Source: Gamarada debralockiae (Eukaryota; Ascomycota; Leotiomycetes; Helotiales; Hyphodiscaceae). From it: DNA of 50,035 nt. The stretch is from the NCBI GenBank assembly GCA_002803225.1, contig NXFV01001463.1:1-50035 (forward strand), read 5' to 3'. A program made the translations under genes and the position numbers. The notes under the pieces are model-generated. The model did no database searches and was not told the origin of the DNA. It saw only the letters and a program-made list of their open reading frames with translations. Positions 1-10,801 of this stretch are shown in pieces; the stretch's first letter is position 1, and each line of letters begins with the position of its first letter.

Positions 1-252
1 CACGGCGCGTGAATCACGTGATACTGGATTTCCCCCGCCGGGCGGGGGAAATCAACTAGAACTGCTATATTCAGGGCCCTTGTTGGCTCGCGCCAGCAAG
101 GACCCTGCATTAGTGCAGTCCCAGGTCCTGTACATAAGCTCGAGCTTCTTACGAAGCTCTCTTCCTCTTCTTCTTCTTTCCTTAGCTTTAGATTCTCAAT
201 ACAAACGCGCGTTCACCCATTCCTTCGGGTCTTATCTGGTGTAGCCGTCACA
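1..252 (+). repeat. 5' LTR (missing its first 3 bases)
   Basis: This repeats 6171-6422 with a single substitution at 242. It holds a perfect GC-rich palindrome at 28-52 (12-base arms around one G), a second hairpin at about 73-106, and a pyrimidine-rich stretch at about 158-183 just before the likely transcript start near 184. A copy of TCACGTGA lies at 14-21. Confidence 0.95.
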
Positions 253-253
253 T

Positions 254-264
254 AATCTAAAGCT
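254..264 (+). promoter_or_regulatory. Primer-binding site, self-priming type
   Basis: The 11 bases AATCTAAAGCT, one base after the 5' LTR, are the exact reverse complement of AGCTTTAGATT at 184-194 inside the LTR. I see no tRNA-3'-end match starting with TGG here. In the Tf1/sushi group the first 11 bases of the element's RNA fold back onto such a site to prime reverse transcription. If the same applies here, the transcript starts at about 184, R-U5 is about 69 bases, and no tRNA primer is used. The complementarity is seen; the mechanism is inferred from the family. Confidence 0.65.
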
Positions 265-413
265 CAACCACAACGTCTGGGAAGACAGTAAACATCCCGG
301 CCAGTAGTAGGACTGCTGAAGAGTTAGTCTCACGAGGAGCTAACTATCCGACCTTTTAGTATCACCCGCTGGACGGACGAGCCGTTAGCACAAAACCCCA
401 ATCAACAAACACT

Positions 414-1826
414 ATGGACAGCAACGTAGGTCCTAGTCGCCAACCCTTTGGGCAGGACGATTACCTATCGACCGAGACACTACAGACTGTCGAGCCTATC
501 GAGCATACTAACTCGGGAGAAGTCCCTACTACGCGTAGTGGAAAGAGCAGAGATACTGCTCATACGAAGCCTCCTTACGAAAGGCGTACTCGGAAAGAAT
601 GGTTCGAGCAGAACCAGGCCCAGGAAGAACGCATACGGGCACTGGAAAGACAGCTAGTAGAGCACCCTCCTCGATCCCTTCCCGATAGCGACACAGAGTC
701 GAGTAATAGGCGTATTACACGCCCTCTTTCCTCCCCTCATAGCTCACAAAGAGCTACTACTCCCCGTTGTACTCGTAACGGACGATAGCGACACAGCCGC
801 TCGCCGCCCCTAACGGACGAGCCAATTACCCAAGGAATGCTGTTCTGTCTCTTACAGCAAACCCTACAGGCCAACAGCAGGGCTACTACCTTAGTACCAC
901 AGGAGAAACGCAGCCCGAAGCTCCTAGACCCAAAAGAGCTGAACAAACGAGATGAAGAGCTATTCTTCGACTAATGGCGAGCCCAAATGGAAGGCAAATT
1001 TTAGTCCAATGCCGATCACTACGACTCTGAGCAAGACAAGGTCAACTACGTGTATAACCGTACACTCGGCGACGCTCTTAGATACCTTACCCCCCGGATG
1101 AAGGCAAACGCCACCGACAAATGGACCTTAGCAACGGAGATGATGGACTACCTGGCCACTTGGTTTATAGACCCTAACGAAAAGCTCAATAGCCAATTAG
1201 CGTTCCAGAAGCTCTAGATAGAGAGTACCGACACGTTCGATTGGTTCCACGCAAGGTTCATGGAGCTGGCTAGTAAGGCCGAGATTCCCCAGGCCTCCTA
1301 TTTCGGCTCGCTGCTTGGAAAGGTCAGCACGTAGCTCAGGCACGACATCAAGGCTGTTTTACCCGACTTGAACCTTAGCCATCAAGCGCTAGCAGCCCGG
1401 TTGCTACTAGTGGACCAACAGAATCGTTCTCTTCGTACGAAGGAGATTACGCCGAACTCGCGAGCAAGGATATCTAGCGAAGCTAAGAAAGCCCAACCGA
1501 TATCTTCATTTCCGACTAGAACGCCTGCCCCTGAACGTATGAGGCAGGAAACCCCCCAACTGTACGAGGGCTTATTGGCTCGCGCTAGCAAGGGTCAGAC
1601 TCCCAACGTCTCCCACCTGAAGAGCCTTGCTGCCGCTGGCAAGTGTTTCAACTGCGAGGAACCTGGACACATCTCACGTGACTGTCCTGAACGGAAAAGG
1701 CCAGGGCTTATCAATGAGTTCCAGTTTGCTAGGGAAGGAGGACTGGACGATATCGAAAACACTGAGTCAAGCGTGGAGGATATCAGTGATAATGATACAG
1801 AGCAGCCAAAAAACTGCTCTGGCTAG
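414..1826 (+). pseudogene. gag: gag of the chromovirus, interrupted by five stops
   Basis: One reading frame runs from ATG 414 to TAG 1824-1826 without indels. It is interrupted by TAG 786, TAA 972, TAG 1002, TAG 1215 and TAG 1332. Each of these is one C-to-T or G-to-A step from a Gln or Trp codon. A retroviral zinc knuckle (C-x2-C-x4-H-x4-C) has its metal ligands at 1644, 1653, 1668 and 1683. The product would be the nucleocapsid/capsid precursor that packages the element's RNA. The stop at 1824 comes just after the slippery heptamer at 1808-1814 and is probably the genuine gag terminator. The region 1568-1594 repeats the LTR hairpin within the coding frame. Confidence 0.85.
1808..1814 (+). 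promoter_or_regulatory. Gag-pol -1 frameshift slippery heptamer A AAA AAC
   Basis: In the gag frame the codons read CCA AAA AAC, which is the X XXY YYZ pattern. Pol lies in exactly the -1 frame (codons start at 1811, 1814 and so on) and is open across the site until TAG 1862, and gag ends 10 bases downstream at 1824. This is the classical arrangement for programmed -1 frameshifting in retroelements. A stimulatory stem was not modelled. Confidence 0.7.
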
Positions 1827-4800
1827 AGGAAGACTCCTCTTTAGCCAATAGTATCAGCCCCTAGTTCTTTGACCTGCGAGAAATCGATTTGTCGAAGCTA
1901 CTAGGCGGCGACCAGTTCTTGTTTCTATGTACAATAACAAAGAATGGATTCTCTACTCAACTACAAGCACTGTTTGACACTGGAGCAGGCGGTTATACGT
2001 ACGTAGGCCGCATTATCGCTAACGTACTCATAAGACGATTTGATCTTCAGCGATATTTGCTGCCAAAGGCCGTGCCCGTCCGAGGCTATAACGGAGTACC
2101 TGGTGCACCAGCTACTCATTACATCCTCGTCAACCTGACTGTAGAAGGCAGAACCTGCCGCGACTGCCTATTAGTGATTCTAGACTCCTTGAGCTAAGAC
2201 ATTATTATTGGAAGGAACTTGATGCGTTACTAGCGTCTCAAGTTAGATATGAGCACGTATCTTCTAGAGTGGCCAGAAGAGACGCCCCTAACCCTCTCTT
2301 TTGCGAAGCAGATAGTCGTGACCAGACGACAGCTGCTACAACTACTACAACGCCTGAATCGGGAATACATGCGCGATGTCAGGAGAATAGACCGGCTCCT
2401 AGCGGTCGAAGACAAGCGCCAACAGGACGGAAGTATAAATTGCATCTAGCCTATAGCTATCCTAGGGAAACCTTGTGTCTTAGTGACTGCCGGGAAGAGT
2501 ACGCCCCAGGAACTATCCGCACCGCAACCCCTTACCCCATTTCCCAGGCCGGGGCTAGGAAATCCGGAACAACTATCTCCCGGCCGATTTCCCCCGCCGG
2601 GCGGGGGAAATCCAGAACGTAACGCGCACCCCGTACTGGCCCCAAACTAGCCCCTTGTTAACTCGAGCTAACAAGGCTCCTCTTGGGGCCCAGACTCCCC
2701 CCCAGCAGTGGCTATCCCCCGCGGATATCGTCCAACATTCCCTAAACGCTATGAATGGGACCTTAGGGATAGCTTTCGCACAATGGAGCGAGAGCTCGCG
2801 GGGAAGCTCCCTCTGCCTTCCCCCTAACAGACAAAACCGCTAGCCAACTCAACCGATCAAGACGCCGCTATTACTGTTGATATCAGCCTAATCAGTGCCA
2901 CAGGTTTTCACTTCAATATGTAACAACGCGAGGCCACAGTCTTCTCTGTGTCCTTGAACGAGGTAGACTGGATAATTAACGAGAAGGAGCTAGCGGAAGG
3001 ACGACAACACGTAGAGGCTGAGGACCAAGAAGATGCGGAGCTCGTACGAACGCTACTCCCGCCGCAATATAAGGAGTTCGAGGACGTTTTCTCGAAAGCG
3101 GCCTCTAACGAGTTTCCCCCATCCCGCCTGTACGACCATAAAATCGAGCTCACGGCTGAGAACCACCTGACGAAGACCCCACTTTGGAGCCAGACCGTGG
3201 AAGAGCTGCGGACCATTAAGAAATACCTGATCGAGAACTTAGCCAAAGGCTTTATCTTAGCGTCACAGGAACCATTCGGAGCACCCGTCATGTTTGTCAA
3301 GAAGCCGAACGGCGGGCTACGGTTTTGTATCGACTTCAGGAAGCTGAACGCTATCACGAAGAAGGACTAGTACCCCCTGCCCTTGATTGATGAGACGCTA
3401 GCCAAGCTTGCTAGAGCCAAGGTCTTCACAAAGCTCGATATACGACAAGCTTTTCACCGCATACGCATCGAGGAATCCAGCCGCGCCCTGACTACGTTTC
3501 GCACCCGGTACGGCTCCTACTAGTGTAACGTACTCCCCTTTGGTTTGACGAACGGCCCAGCAACCTGGCAACGGTTTATAAACGATGTTCTGTTTGACTT
3601 CTTAGACGTCTTTTGTACTGCATACCTAGACGATATCCTGATCTACTCCGAGGACCCTCTAATGCACAAAACGCAGGTCAAGCAAGTCCTGGAGCGTCTC
3701 CGGAAAGCCGGCATCCAGGCTGATATCAAGAAATGCGAGTTTAGCGTGACCTGTACGAAGTACCTGGGCTTTATTATTAGTACTGATAGTATCTCTGTCG
3801 ACCTTGCCAAGATTGAGGTAATCAAGGATTGGGCACCGCCAAAGACAATACGAGGGGTGCAGTCGTACCTAGGCTTTTGTAACTTCTATCGGCGCTTTAT
3901 ACGGGACTACGGAACGATCGCTAGACCTCTCGTCTAGCTTACTCGGAAAGAGAACCCCTTTGACTTCGACGACCGCTATGTACTAGCTTTTGATACTCTC
4001 AAGCAACGACTGCTCTCTGCGCCCCTTCTTGCCCACTATGACGTTGATAGGCAGTGTATGCTTGAGACTAACTCATCTGATACTGTCGTCGCCGTAGTGT
4101 TCTCACAGCTAGGCTTAGATGGCGAGTGGTACTTAGTAGGCTACTTCTCAAAGACAATGAACCTTGCCGAGTGCAACTACGCGATCTACGACAAAGAGCT
4201 ACTAGCTATCATCAGGGCATTTGAGCACTGGCGAGCAGAACTTGAAGGAAGCAGTGACCCTGTCTTAGTAGTGACCGACCACAAGGCATTAGAGTACTTC
4301 ATGACTACAAAGTCGCTTATAGCGCGGCAAGCGCGCTGGGCCGAGATCCTCTCTAAGTATAACTTCCGAATTGAGTACAAGCTAGGCAAACTCAATCGCG
4401 CAGACCCGTTAATACGCCGAGAACAGGACGTCACCTCCCAGGACGAGCTCAAGAAGCTGAACCGGGAACAAGTGCTACTTCGGCCTGACATGCTCTCCAA
4501 GGAGCTCCAAGAAACAATTCAGCTCCAATTAATATGCGCAGATACTATCGCCCCGTTGATTTGCGAGCAATTAGAGCTTATCGACCGCGTCCTAGCAGCG
4601 AACCGATCTAGCCTAGAGCTGGAAGGTTATCGTACATTAGCTCGCAAAGGTAGCGATAAGTCTTGGAGTCTGCAGGACGGACTACTTACTCGCCGCGGTG
4701 TACTCGTGGTGCTAGCCTCCTACGAAGGCTACTACCTCCGCACCGAGTTAATTAACGAGGCCCATAGCCCGATCTTAACTGCTCATCCTGGCAAGACAAA

Positions 4801-6136
4801 GACACGTAAGCTGCTACAGGCTAGATACTATTGGAAAGGCCTCGTACAAGACGTAGACTAATATGTCGCCAACTGCTATGCCTGTCGAGCGTCTACAGTG
4901 CCTCGAGACAAGACCCCGGGGTTGCTGCACCCCCTTCCAGTTCCCCTTCGGCCATAGAAAGACATAGCGATAGACTTCAAGGACTTCCCCGAAGCCAAAA
5001 ATGGTATGAATGCTGTGGTTGTTTTCATCGACCGCCTTAGCAAGCGGCCTATCAGTATCCTATGCTATAAGACCTGCTCCGCAAGGGACCTTGCTACGCT
5101 GTACTGCGTACACGTCTTCCGCTACTTCGGGCCGCCGGATACTATTGTCAGCGACCGAGGCCCCCAGTTCATCAGCGCCTTCTAGAATGAACTCAATAGC
5201 CTGCTGGGAACTAAGCTCCTCTTGTTAACAGCGGACTACCCTCAAACGGACGGCCAAACGGAGAACTACAACTAGTGGCTAGATCAGCGCCTTCGTCCGT
5301 TCATCAACTACTACCAGGACAACTGGCCAGAGCTGATTCACCTAGTAGACTATGCCGCCGCAGTGCTTCCCCATGAGTCTACAGGAATGTCTCCATTTAT
5401 GGTCGAACGCGGCTATGAACCCCGGATGTCATTCGATTGGGAGGCCTCATCCAAGGGCCGTACGCCCAAGGAACGCCTAGATCGATAAGAAGCCCAACAG
5501 CTAGCTCAACGCATAGAGGGCATTTGGGCTAAGGCGCACGCCAACATGCTAAAGGCTCAGGAACGACAAGCTGCACAAGCTAATAAGTACCGACGAGCCG
5601 TCGATTGGGACGTGAAAGACAAGGTATGGGTTTCGACCAAGAACCTCAAGTCGAATCGTCCAAGCCACAAACTGGACTACTAGTAACAAGGACTATATAC
5701 AGTCCTAGACAAGACAGGGCATAGCTATAAGCTTGACTTACTGCCTACTATGAGAGTCTATGATACGTTCCATACTAAGAAGCTTCGGAAAGATCCTGGC
5801 AACCCACTGCCTGGGCAACGAAACCCTATATCAGAACTGGTGCAGTACGGAGACGACGACGAATGGGAAGTTGAGGAAATCTTGGACAGCCAAGTACGTA
5901 CGCGCTGGAAGAACCTATACTACTAAGTGCGCTGGAAGGGTGATGGGCCGCAGGACTTTAGCTGGCACAGAGCCTCCAATTTGAAGGGTTGCTGCCACCT
6001 GCTGAAGCAGTTCCATGAGAGTCGGCCGAATGCAGCGGGACCACTGGCGCGCTTAGAGCGCTGGATTGAGGAATACGAGGCTGGAAAGGAAGAATTTGAG
6101 GAGCATACGGACGATAATAAACCTCTGCATTACTAG
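1811..6136 (+). pseudogene. pol: pol polyprotein (PR-RT-RNaseH-INT-chromodomain) with 19 internal TAG/TAA codons
   Basis: A single frame runs from the frameshift site to TAG 6134-6136. Landmarks are: protease D-T-G-A at 1976-1987; reverse transcriptase Y-L-D-D at 3623-3634; RNase H at about 4050-4400; integrase HHCC zinc finger at about 4770-4885 and DDE core at about 4970-5260; and a C-terminal chromodomain at about 5860-6020, which would guide insertion into marked chromatin. Stops begin at 1862, 2195, 2231, 2447, 2648, 2669, 2825, 2921, 3368, 3521, 3935, 4859, 4955, 5183, 5273, 5486, 5681, 5684 and 5924. Where the family is conserved, these fall on Gln (for example 3368) or Trp (for example 4955, 5183) positions. 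A linker at about 2450-2940 between protease and RT is poorly conserved and carries copies of both LTR palindromes. Confidence 0.92.
2587..2676. repeat. Internal copies of the two LTR palindromes
   Basis: The 25-base palindrome at 2587-2611 is identical to that at 28-52 and 6198-6222. The hairpin at 2653-2676 (arms CCTTGTTA/TAACAAGG) matches the LTR hairpin at 78-101 and 6248-6271, which also recurs inside gag at 1568-1594. Order and approximate spacing resemble the LTR, but the bases between the palindromes are largely different. Confidence 0.85.
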
Positions 6137-6157
6137 AACTGCGGTCAGTTCTACTCG

Positions 6158-6167
6158 CAGGGGGGAA
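6158..6167 (+). other. Polypurine tract
   Basis: A purine-rich run (GCAGGGGGAA) directly abuts the TGTCAC start of the 3' LTR. This is the expected position of the plus-strand primer. Confidence 0.7.
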
Positions 6168-6422
6168 TGTCACGGCGCGTGAATCACGTGATACTGGATT
6201 TCCCCCGCCGGGCGGGGGAAATCAACTAGAACTGCTATATTCAGGGCCCTTGTTGGCTCGCGCCAGCAAGGACCCTGCATTAGTGCAGTCCCAGGTCCTG
6301 TACATAAGCTCGAGCTTCTTACGAAGCTCTCTTCCTCTTCTTCTTCTTTCCTTAGCTTTAGATTCTCAATACAAACGCGCGTTCACCCATTCCTTCGGGT
6401 CTTATCTGGTGCAGCCGTCACA
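6168..6422 (+). repeat. 3' LTR
   Basis: Complete LTR beginning TGTCACGG and ending CGTCACA. It differs from the visible part of the 5' LTR only at 6412 (C, against T at 242). That change is CpA versus TpA, the dinucleotide context of RIP. Confidence 0.95.
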
Positions 6423-6640
6423 GAGTATGTGTATAGATAGAGTATATGTATAGATGAAGTATGTATGCATACAGAGGAGTATGTATACAGAGGAGTATAC
6501 GTACGAAGGGAGTATATATATAGATCAAGTATGTGTATGGAGGGAGTATATATACAGAAGGAGTATATGTATAGAGGGAGTATACATATAGATAGAGTAT
6601 ATATACAAAGGGAATATATATACAGATAGAGTATATTACG
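6423..6640. repeat. AT-rich minisatellite, imperfect units of about 17 bases
   Basis: Roughly a dozen degenerate units of the form GAGTATATGTATAGATA follow the 3' LTR without a gap. Long open frames across it on either strand are by-products of the repeat and are not taken as genes. Confidence 0.8.
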
Positions 6641-6643
6641 TGT

Positions 6644-7132
6644 AAGTATAAGATATACAGCCGTTCTCAGAAAATCATAGGGAAAACGTGATATAGTTAT
6701 GTAGTAAAGTATAAGATATACGCCTATTCTCAGAAATTCCAAAATTTGTGTAACCTCGGATTAGAGTAACTTATACCCGGTTTTCGGTGTCAAAAGTTTC
6801 GGTAAGGCTTTTCAAAGCCCCTTCTTCTTCTTAGCAAGCTAAGAAGTACAAAGGCAAGAGTGCTAGCCTACGGCTCACACAAAGCCTTCGCATTTTTAGA
6901 AGAAAAGAGCTAGTCGCGTATAAGTATAAGATATACAGCTATTCTCAAAAGCTCAGGGGAAACGTGATATACACGTGATAGTATAAGATATACGCCTATT
7001 CTCAGAAACTCAGAAAAAACGTGACACGGGCCGGACTAACTTAGACCCGGTTTTCGGTGTCGAAAGTTTCCGGTAAGCTTTTCGAAGACCCTTCTTCTTC
7101 TTAGCAAGCTAAGAAGTACGAAGGCATAAGAG
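6644..7132. repeat. Two direct copies of a ~215-base non-coding unit
   Basis: Copy 1 is about 6644-6860 and copy 2 about 6922-7132. Both start with GTATAAGATATACAG and repeat that motif internally. Both contain ACCCGGTTTTCGGTGTC and end with a hairpin built on CTTCTTAGCAAGCTAAGAAG plus AAGGCA. A 61-base spacer separates them. This could be a relic of another transposon or an unclassified repeat family. No coding potential is seen. Confidence 0.75.
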
Positions 7133-7269
7133 AGCTCTTCCCCTCTTTGTATTTCAACTCTTAGATATCAGCTATTCCTAAAAATGCCACTATATTTCGC
7201 CCCCAAACAACAGCTCAACTGACAGGTGCCATGTAGTCCATTGCCATGTTCATGAGAAGCGATTCAATT

Positions 7270-8250
7270 CTGTACTTATATCAAACCCTGTTCCTCGAGA
7301 ACGACAATTGTTTCCGAGACTTCAAGATTACCAGAAGTCACGAATTCATGTTCCGAAACCACGAGGGAAAGTGTCGACTAGATAAAGGAAATCGGAACTT
7401 CTGAATCGCGTCATCAAGTTTTCAGCCTAGAAGCTAGTTTGATTCTGCCAACATAGACCTGTGCCTGTGTGGTCTAAGAAGTGATGGAAATTCCTTTTGG
7501 TTTGAGAGTCTCTCAGCTTGCGACACCGAATCATCTGCATAACGGTGTCTTCATCAATCCCATTCAAGTGGTTCAGTTCGACGACGCTGCAAACTACCTC
7601 CATAATGCGTTCCTTGTTTTCATAGATGTATTGCTAAGGAATGCGCTCCGTCTTCAAATCCATCTCCAGCAGAGCCCAAGAAGCCCTACTCTCCTTACCG
7701 TCTATTTTCACACTCAGAACTTTTTGCGCCTTATCCAAACTCCCTTTGCTCGGTCCAGAAAAGCCAGTACTCGTTCTAGCATCGGCTCCATCCTTCCCAA
7801 AGTGCCCATATTCAGACTTCCCACGAACGTATTCATCGCGGAAGTCTGAACGGTCAAACTTGCTCCTCATTGTAGCAAGATCTTCCTACCTAAGTCTAAA
7901 TCTTGACCAACTAATCCGGCCTATCCGTTGATATCTTTAGTATAAATCGGAAGATCTTCCATTGTAGCGATGAGATTGTTGCACAGGGCGATCAGCTCGA
8001 GTCGTCTGGCAGTCACATATCTATTCAACGAAGAATCTGCATCGCCAGCCTGGTCCGTCAAATCTGCGACGCCAATGTGGAAGGGGTGCAATTCGCAGCT
8101 GATCGAGAACTTATCGGGCGCATTCTTGAAAGCATTGTACAGCTTCAGCCTCAGGCTGGATAGGGTGACAAAGTCTCCGACGCCGGAGCCGAAAGACGAT
8201 AGTGATGTCTTGGTTTGCTGATATTATTGGCGATTTCAGATTCTCCGTTT
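7270..8250 (-). pseudogene. Decayed STAND/NLR N-terminal domain gene
   Basis: Read on the minus strand, 8205 down to about 7930 encodes a fragment with the motif SSFGSGVGDFVTLSSL followed by a long helix. This is the usual start of the fungal N-terminal domain found in many STAND and kinase-like proteins. The frame then meets TAG and TGA codons near 7930 and 7870. It continues out of frame, with recognisable pieces around 7740-7870 (a helix like MLERVLAFWTEQREFG) and 7550-7680 (a WALLEMDLKTERIP-like segment followed by a stop). No ATG remains at the beginning and the frame shifts at least once. I cannot identify the missing downstream domains. The gene is dead, and it lies next to the caspase-like gene on the same strand. 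Confidence 0.6.
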
Positions 8251-8647
8251 GGGGCCGTCGTCTTAGTACTTAGAGGAAGGAAGGTGTCAGAGCGTTATCG
8301 TGAAATTAAAGTGTGGGTATTGGTGCTGAGGCTGTGCGCTGTTCTTGCAGCCTGCAGGATAAGATAGGTTCCATCCAAAGAGCCTGGGATTGCACAAGGT
8401 AATTTGAATGGAAGACTCTATGGCAATCATTGAACCTTAAACCTACGCCCCGTTCGAAAGCTCTTTTCTGAACACCACACCATACGTTCCATCACGAACA
8501 ACCTTACGGGACTACAAGTCATATTGTTAACCCATGATGCTGTAGCCTGAATTGTGTTGATATTACTAAACAACGTGAGAAGCACCACATCAGATCTATA
8601 CAAGTGAGTTACACTATCAGGCGGACTGACAGAAGAGGCACAGATAA
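8251..8647. other. Intergenic, nothing recognised
   Basis: No convincing reading frame, repeat or RNA gene is seen. It lies between the caspase-like gene and the decayed STAND fragment, both on the minus strand. Confidence 0.5.
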
Positions 8648-10801
8648 CTACGCCGCTGTACAGGCCAACTCTTCGAGTGCTTTAGCACTCGTTATTGATG
8701 ACATCGTAAGGAAGAAAAAGAATAGAAACGCAAAAGGGATCACGAACGCGACGAATGTCAACATTACGTATGTCCAACTCATCGGAATGAGAATTAGAAA
8801 CAAAAGGACCAGGACAATAGGGAATATTGGGAATGATACCGTGCTGCACCGGGCCATATATCGATAGCGACGACGTGTTGAAAGCCATCTCTTGTCATAC
8901 TGCTTTTGGCTTACGGTGCCGTCGGTATGTGTGATTCAACTTTACATCGAAGATCATAGTAAGTATGGCAATGACTTTTATCGCTGCCGCGTTCATATTA
9001 TTCTCTTCGAAAATAATCTTAAGGTCCTGGCTACAAAGAACAGGGACAATTCGATCAAAGGTGATGGGTGATGTCGGGTCTTGTTTAGTGCCCCTGTCAG
9101 AGATTTTATAGTTACAACCGAGGCCTGCGGGCGTTGCTTCAAATATAGCTGTTGGGCGTTCTAGGTCCTGGACCCAATGCTCGGCATACTCTGTGGAAAG
9201 GGAGACACGTTAGTTTCTGTGAAACAATGCTAGGAGGCGTGGATATAGCTTACTCGATCTCTCTTCCAGAGCTTTTACATAGCCTTGGCTAGGCACAGGC
9301 TTGCTGCAAGCGTCGTCATATGCACAACTGTGCCCTAATCCACCACAGATTGCACAGTTTAGCTTCGACCCATCGTATATGAGCTTTCTATCCCTAAATA
9401 TGATACATGATGTACCATTCGACTTCGATGTATGCGAAGAGACATCAGAGAGTGCTGCTTCCGGAGTGGTGAGAGGAACACGCACAGGGTCATTCTCTGG
9501 CAGGACCCGAGCGATCAAGTCAGGTGCAGTGGTATAACTGATGAACGAGCATGATGGGTTGTCACGTAGAATGTTCCAGATAGGCACTGGGACGGAAAGT
9601 ATGATCAATGTCGAATAACTTGGATAGACACCTTCAATCTTTGCCCATTTAGCAGGTAGAGGAATCCTTTCTAGCCATCGTAGGCATTGATCGAGGTCCA
9701 TATGAGGTTGATTATGCTCGATGTCAACCTTGATGAGGACATGCGGGACTTGAAATTCACGGGAGGTAGTTAGTGCTGATACCTGAGTCGAAGCAGGATT
9801 CGATTCATCAAAGTCAATATCCATTGCACCGACGAAGGTTGAAGGCTTTTGGGGATCGGATACACTAGGTAAGGCCGGCAACCTGTTTCGGCGCGATATT
9901 TCAATGCCAGGAGCTTTCGAGTCCCGTGTGTAATTGATGTGAATCGGCGTGACACACCATTCCAACTTGGTTCCCTCACGACCTTTCCTCGTTTCCTTGA
10001 GCTTTAATTGAAACAAGATTTCGGTATGTAGGCAGGAAGCCGAAAACGAAGGCCTTTTGATCCAGTCGTCCAGGACCTCGATAAGAGTGTTCGTAAACGA
10101 ATGCTCTCCAGGCGGAGGCGCCTTCGACTCAAACCCACAAGCTACAATAGCTTCCATCACTCCATATTGAGACCTCATTGTCGAGCTTGCTGCCGCGCAT
10201 GTATCCAGAAGAATCAAAACATCGGATCTCGCCTTGGCGAAGAGACTCTGGATCGCAGACCAATCCACGGATGCGTAACTAGGATCCCGTCCTCTGCAGG
10301 TACACTCAGCCTGACGCGCCTCATTGATTCTCCCATGTCCAGCATAGTATATTACGAAAAGATTTTGATCGTTATCCGAGGCTCGTATAAGATCAATGGT
10401 CTTGCTCATCAACTCCAGATGCGAATTGCGGCTGGGAATATGCCAAACGCTTGTCCTGAAACCATAGGCTTGGAATTTATGATCGAGTCGTCCTAGTTCA
10501 TGTTCCACCTGAAGTTCGTCCTCCTCCCACCTAATGAGACATGCGTTGACAGAATTGTACCGAGAGCGTCCGCGATTTGGAAAGGCCCTCTTTGCGGCAT
10601 TGTTAAGGTCAGCCGCGAAGGTTTCAACGTCCCGGATGTGGTAACGGGCTCCAGAAGTGTCGTGCAAGGAGCCAGATTGGCTGTTATCGGGTGTACTGCC
10701 GGAGTCCTAGGAGGTCAGAGAGAGAAAGTAATATATATAGAAGGTGTAGAATTCACTGTAGTCTCATCTCCCGACGATAGAACATAGAATTGGGCGTCCA
10801 T
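8648..10801 (-). CDS. Caspase-like (peptidase C14 / metacaspase-type) protein, possible membrane tail
   Basis: Proposed exons: 10801-10757, 10706-9254, 9190-8946 and 8899-8648. The first intron (50 bases) and second intron (63 bases, CTAAC branch) keep phase. The last intron is only 46 bases and uncertain; without it the protein ends at TGA 8895. The caspase fold shows the catalytic-His motif FVIYYAGHG (His about 139) and the catalytic-Cys motif ILLDTCAAAS (Cys about 185), with acidic and Zn-like Cys residues (CAICGG) further on. The optional last exon encodes strongly hydrophobic helices. Such proteases cut after Arg/Lys or Asp and act in fungal cell death and proteostasis. The substrate is unknown. 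Its neighbour is a decayed STAND N-domain gene. The ATG at 10801 was chosen because the long exon has no ATG before its conserved part. Confidence 0.7.

Larger units (their letters stand above)
1..6422 (+). mobile_element. Ty3/gypsy chromovirus LTR retrotransposon, nearly full length, coding region interrupted
   Basis: Long terminal repeats at 1-252 and 6168-6422 flank gag (414-1826) and a pol frame (1811-6136). Pol order is protease, reverse transcriptase, RNase H, integrase, chromodomain, which places it among the chromoviruses. By position, the LTRs start TGTCAC and end GTCACA, and the first three bases of the left LTR lie just outside the window. The LTRs differ at one base (T at 242, C at 6412), so the last insertion was recent. 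Every in-frame interruption I found is TAG or TAA. There is no TGA and no frameshift in about 5.7 kb. The left target duplication cannot be seen; the sequence right after the element is GAGTA. The copy is probably non-autonomous. Confidence 0.95.

Noticed and set aside
6383..6742. 119-residue minus-strand open frame rich in Ile and Tyr
   Set aside because: It lies within the AT-rich minisatellite and simply translates the repeat unit.
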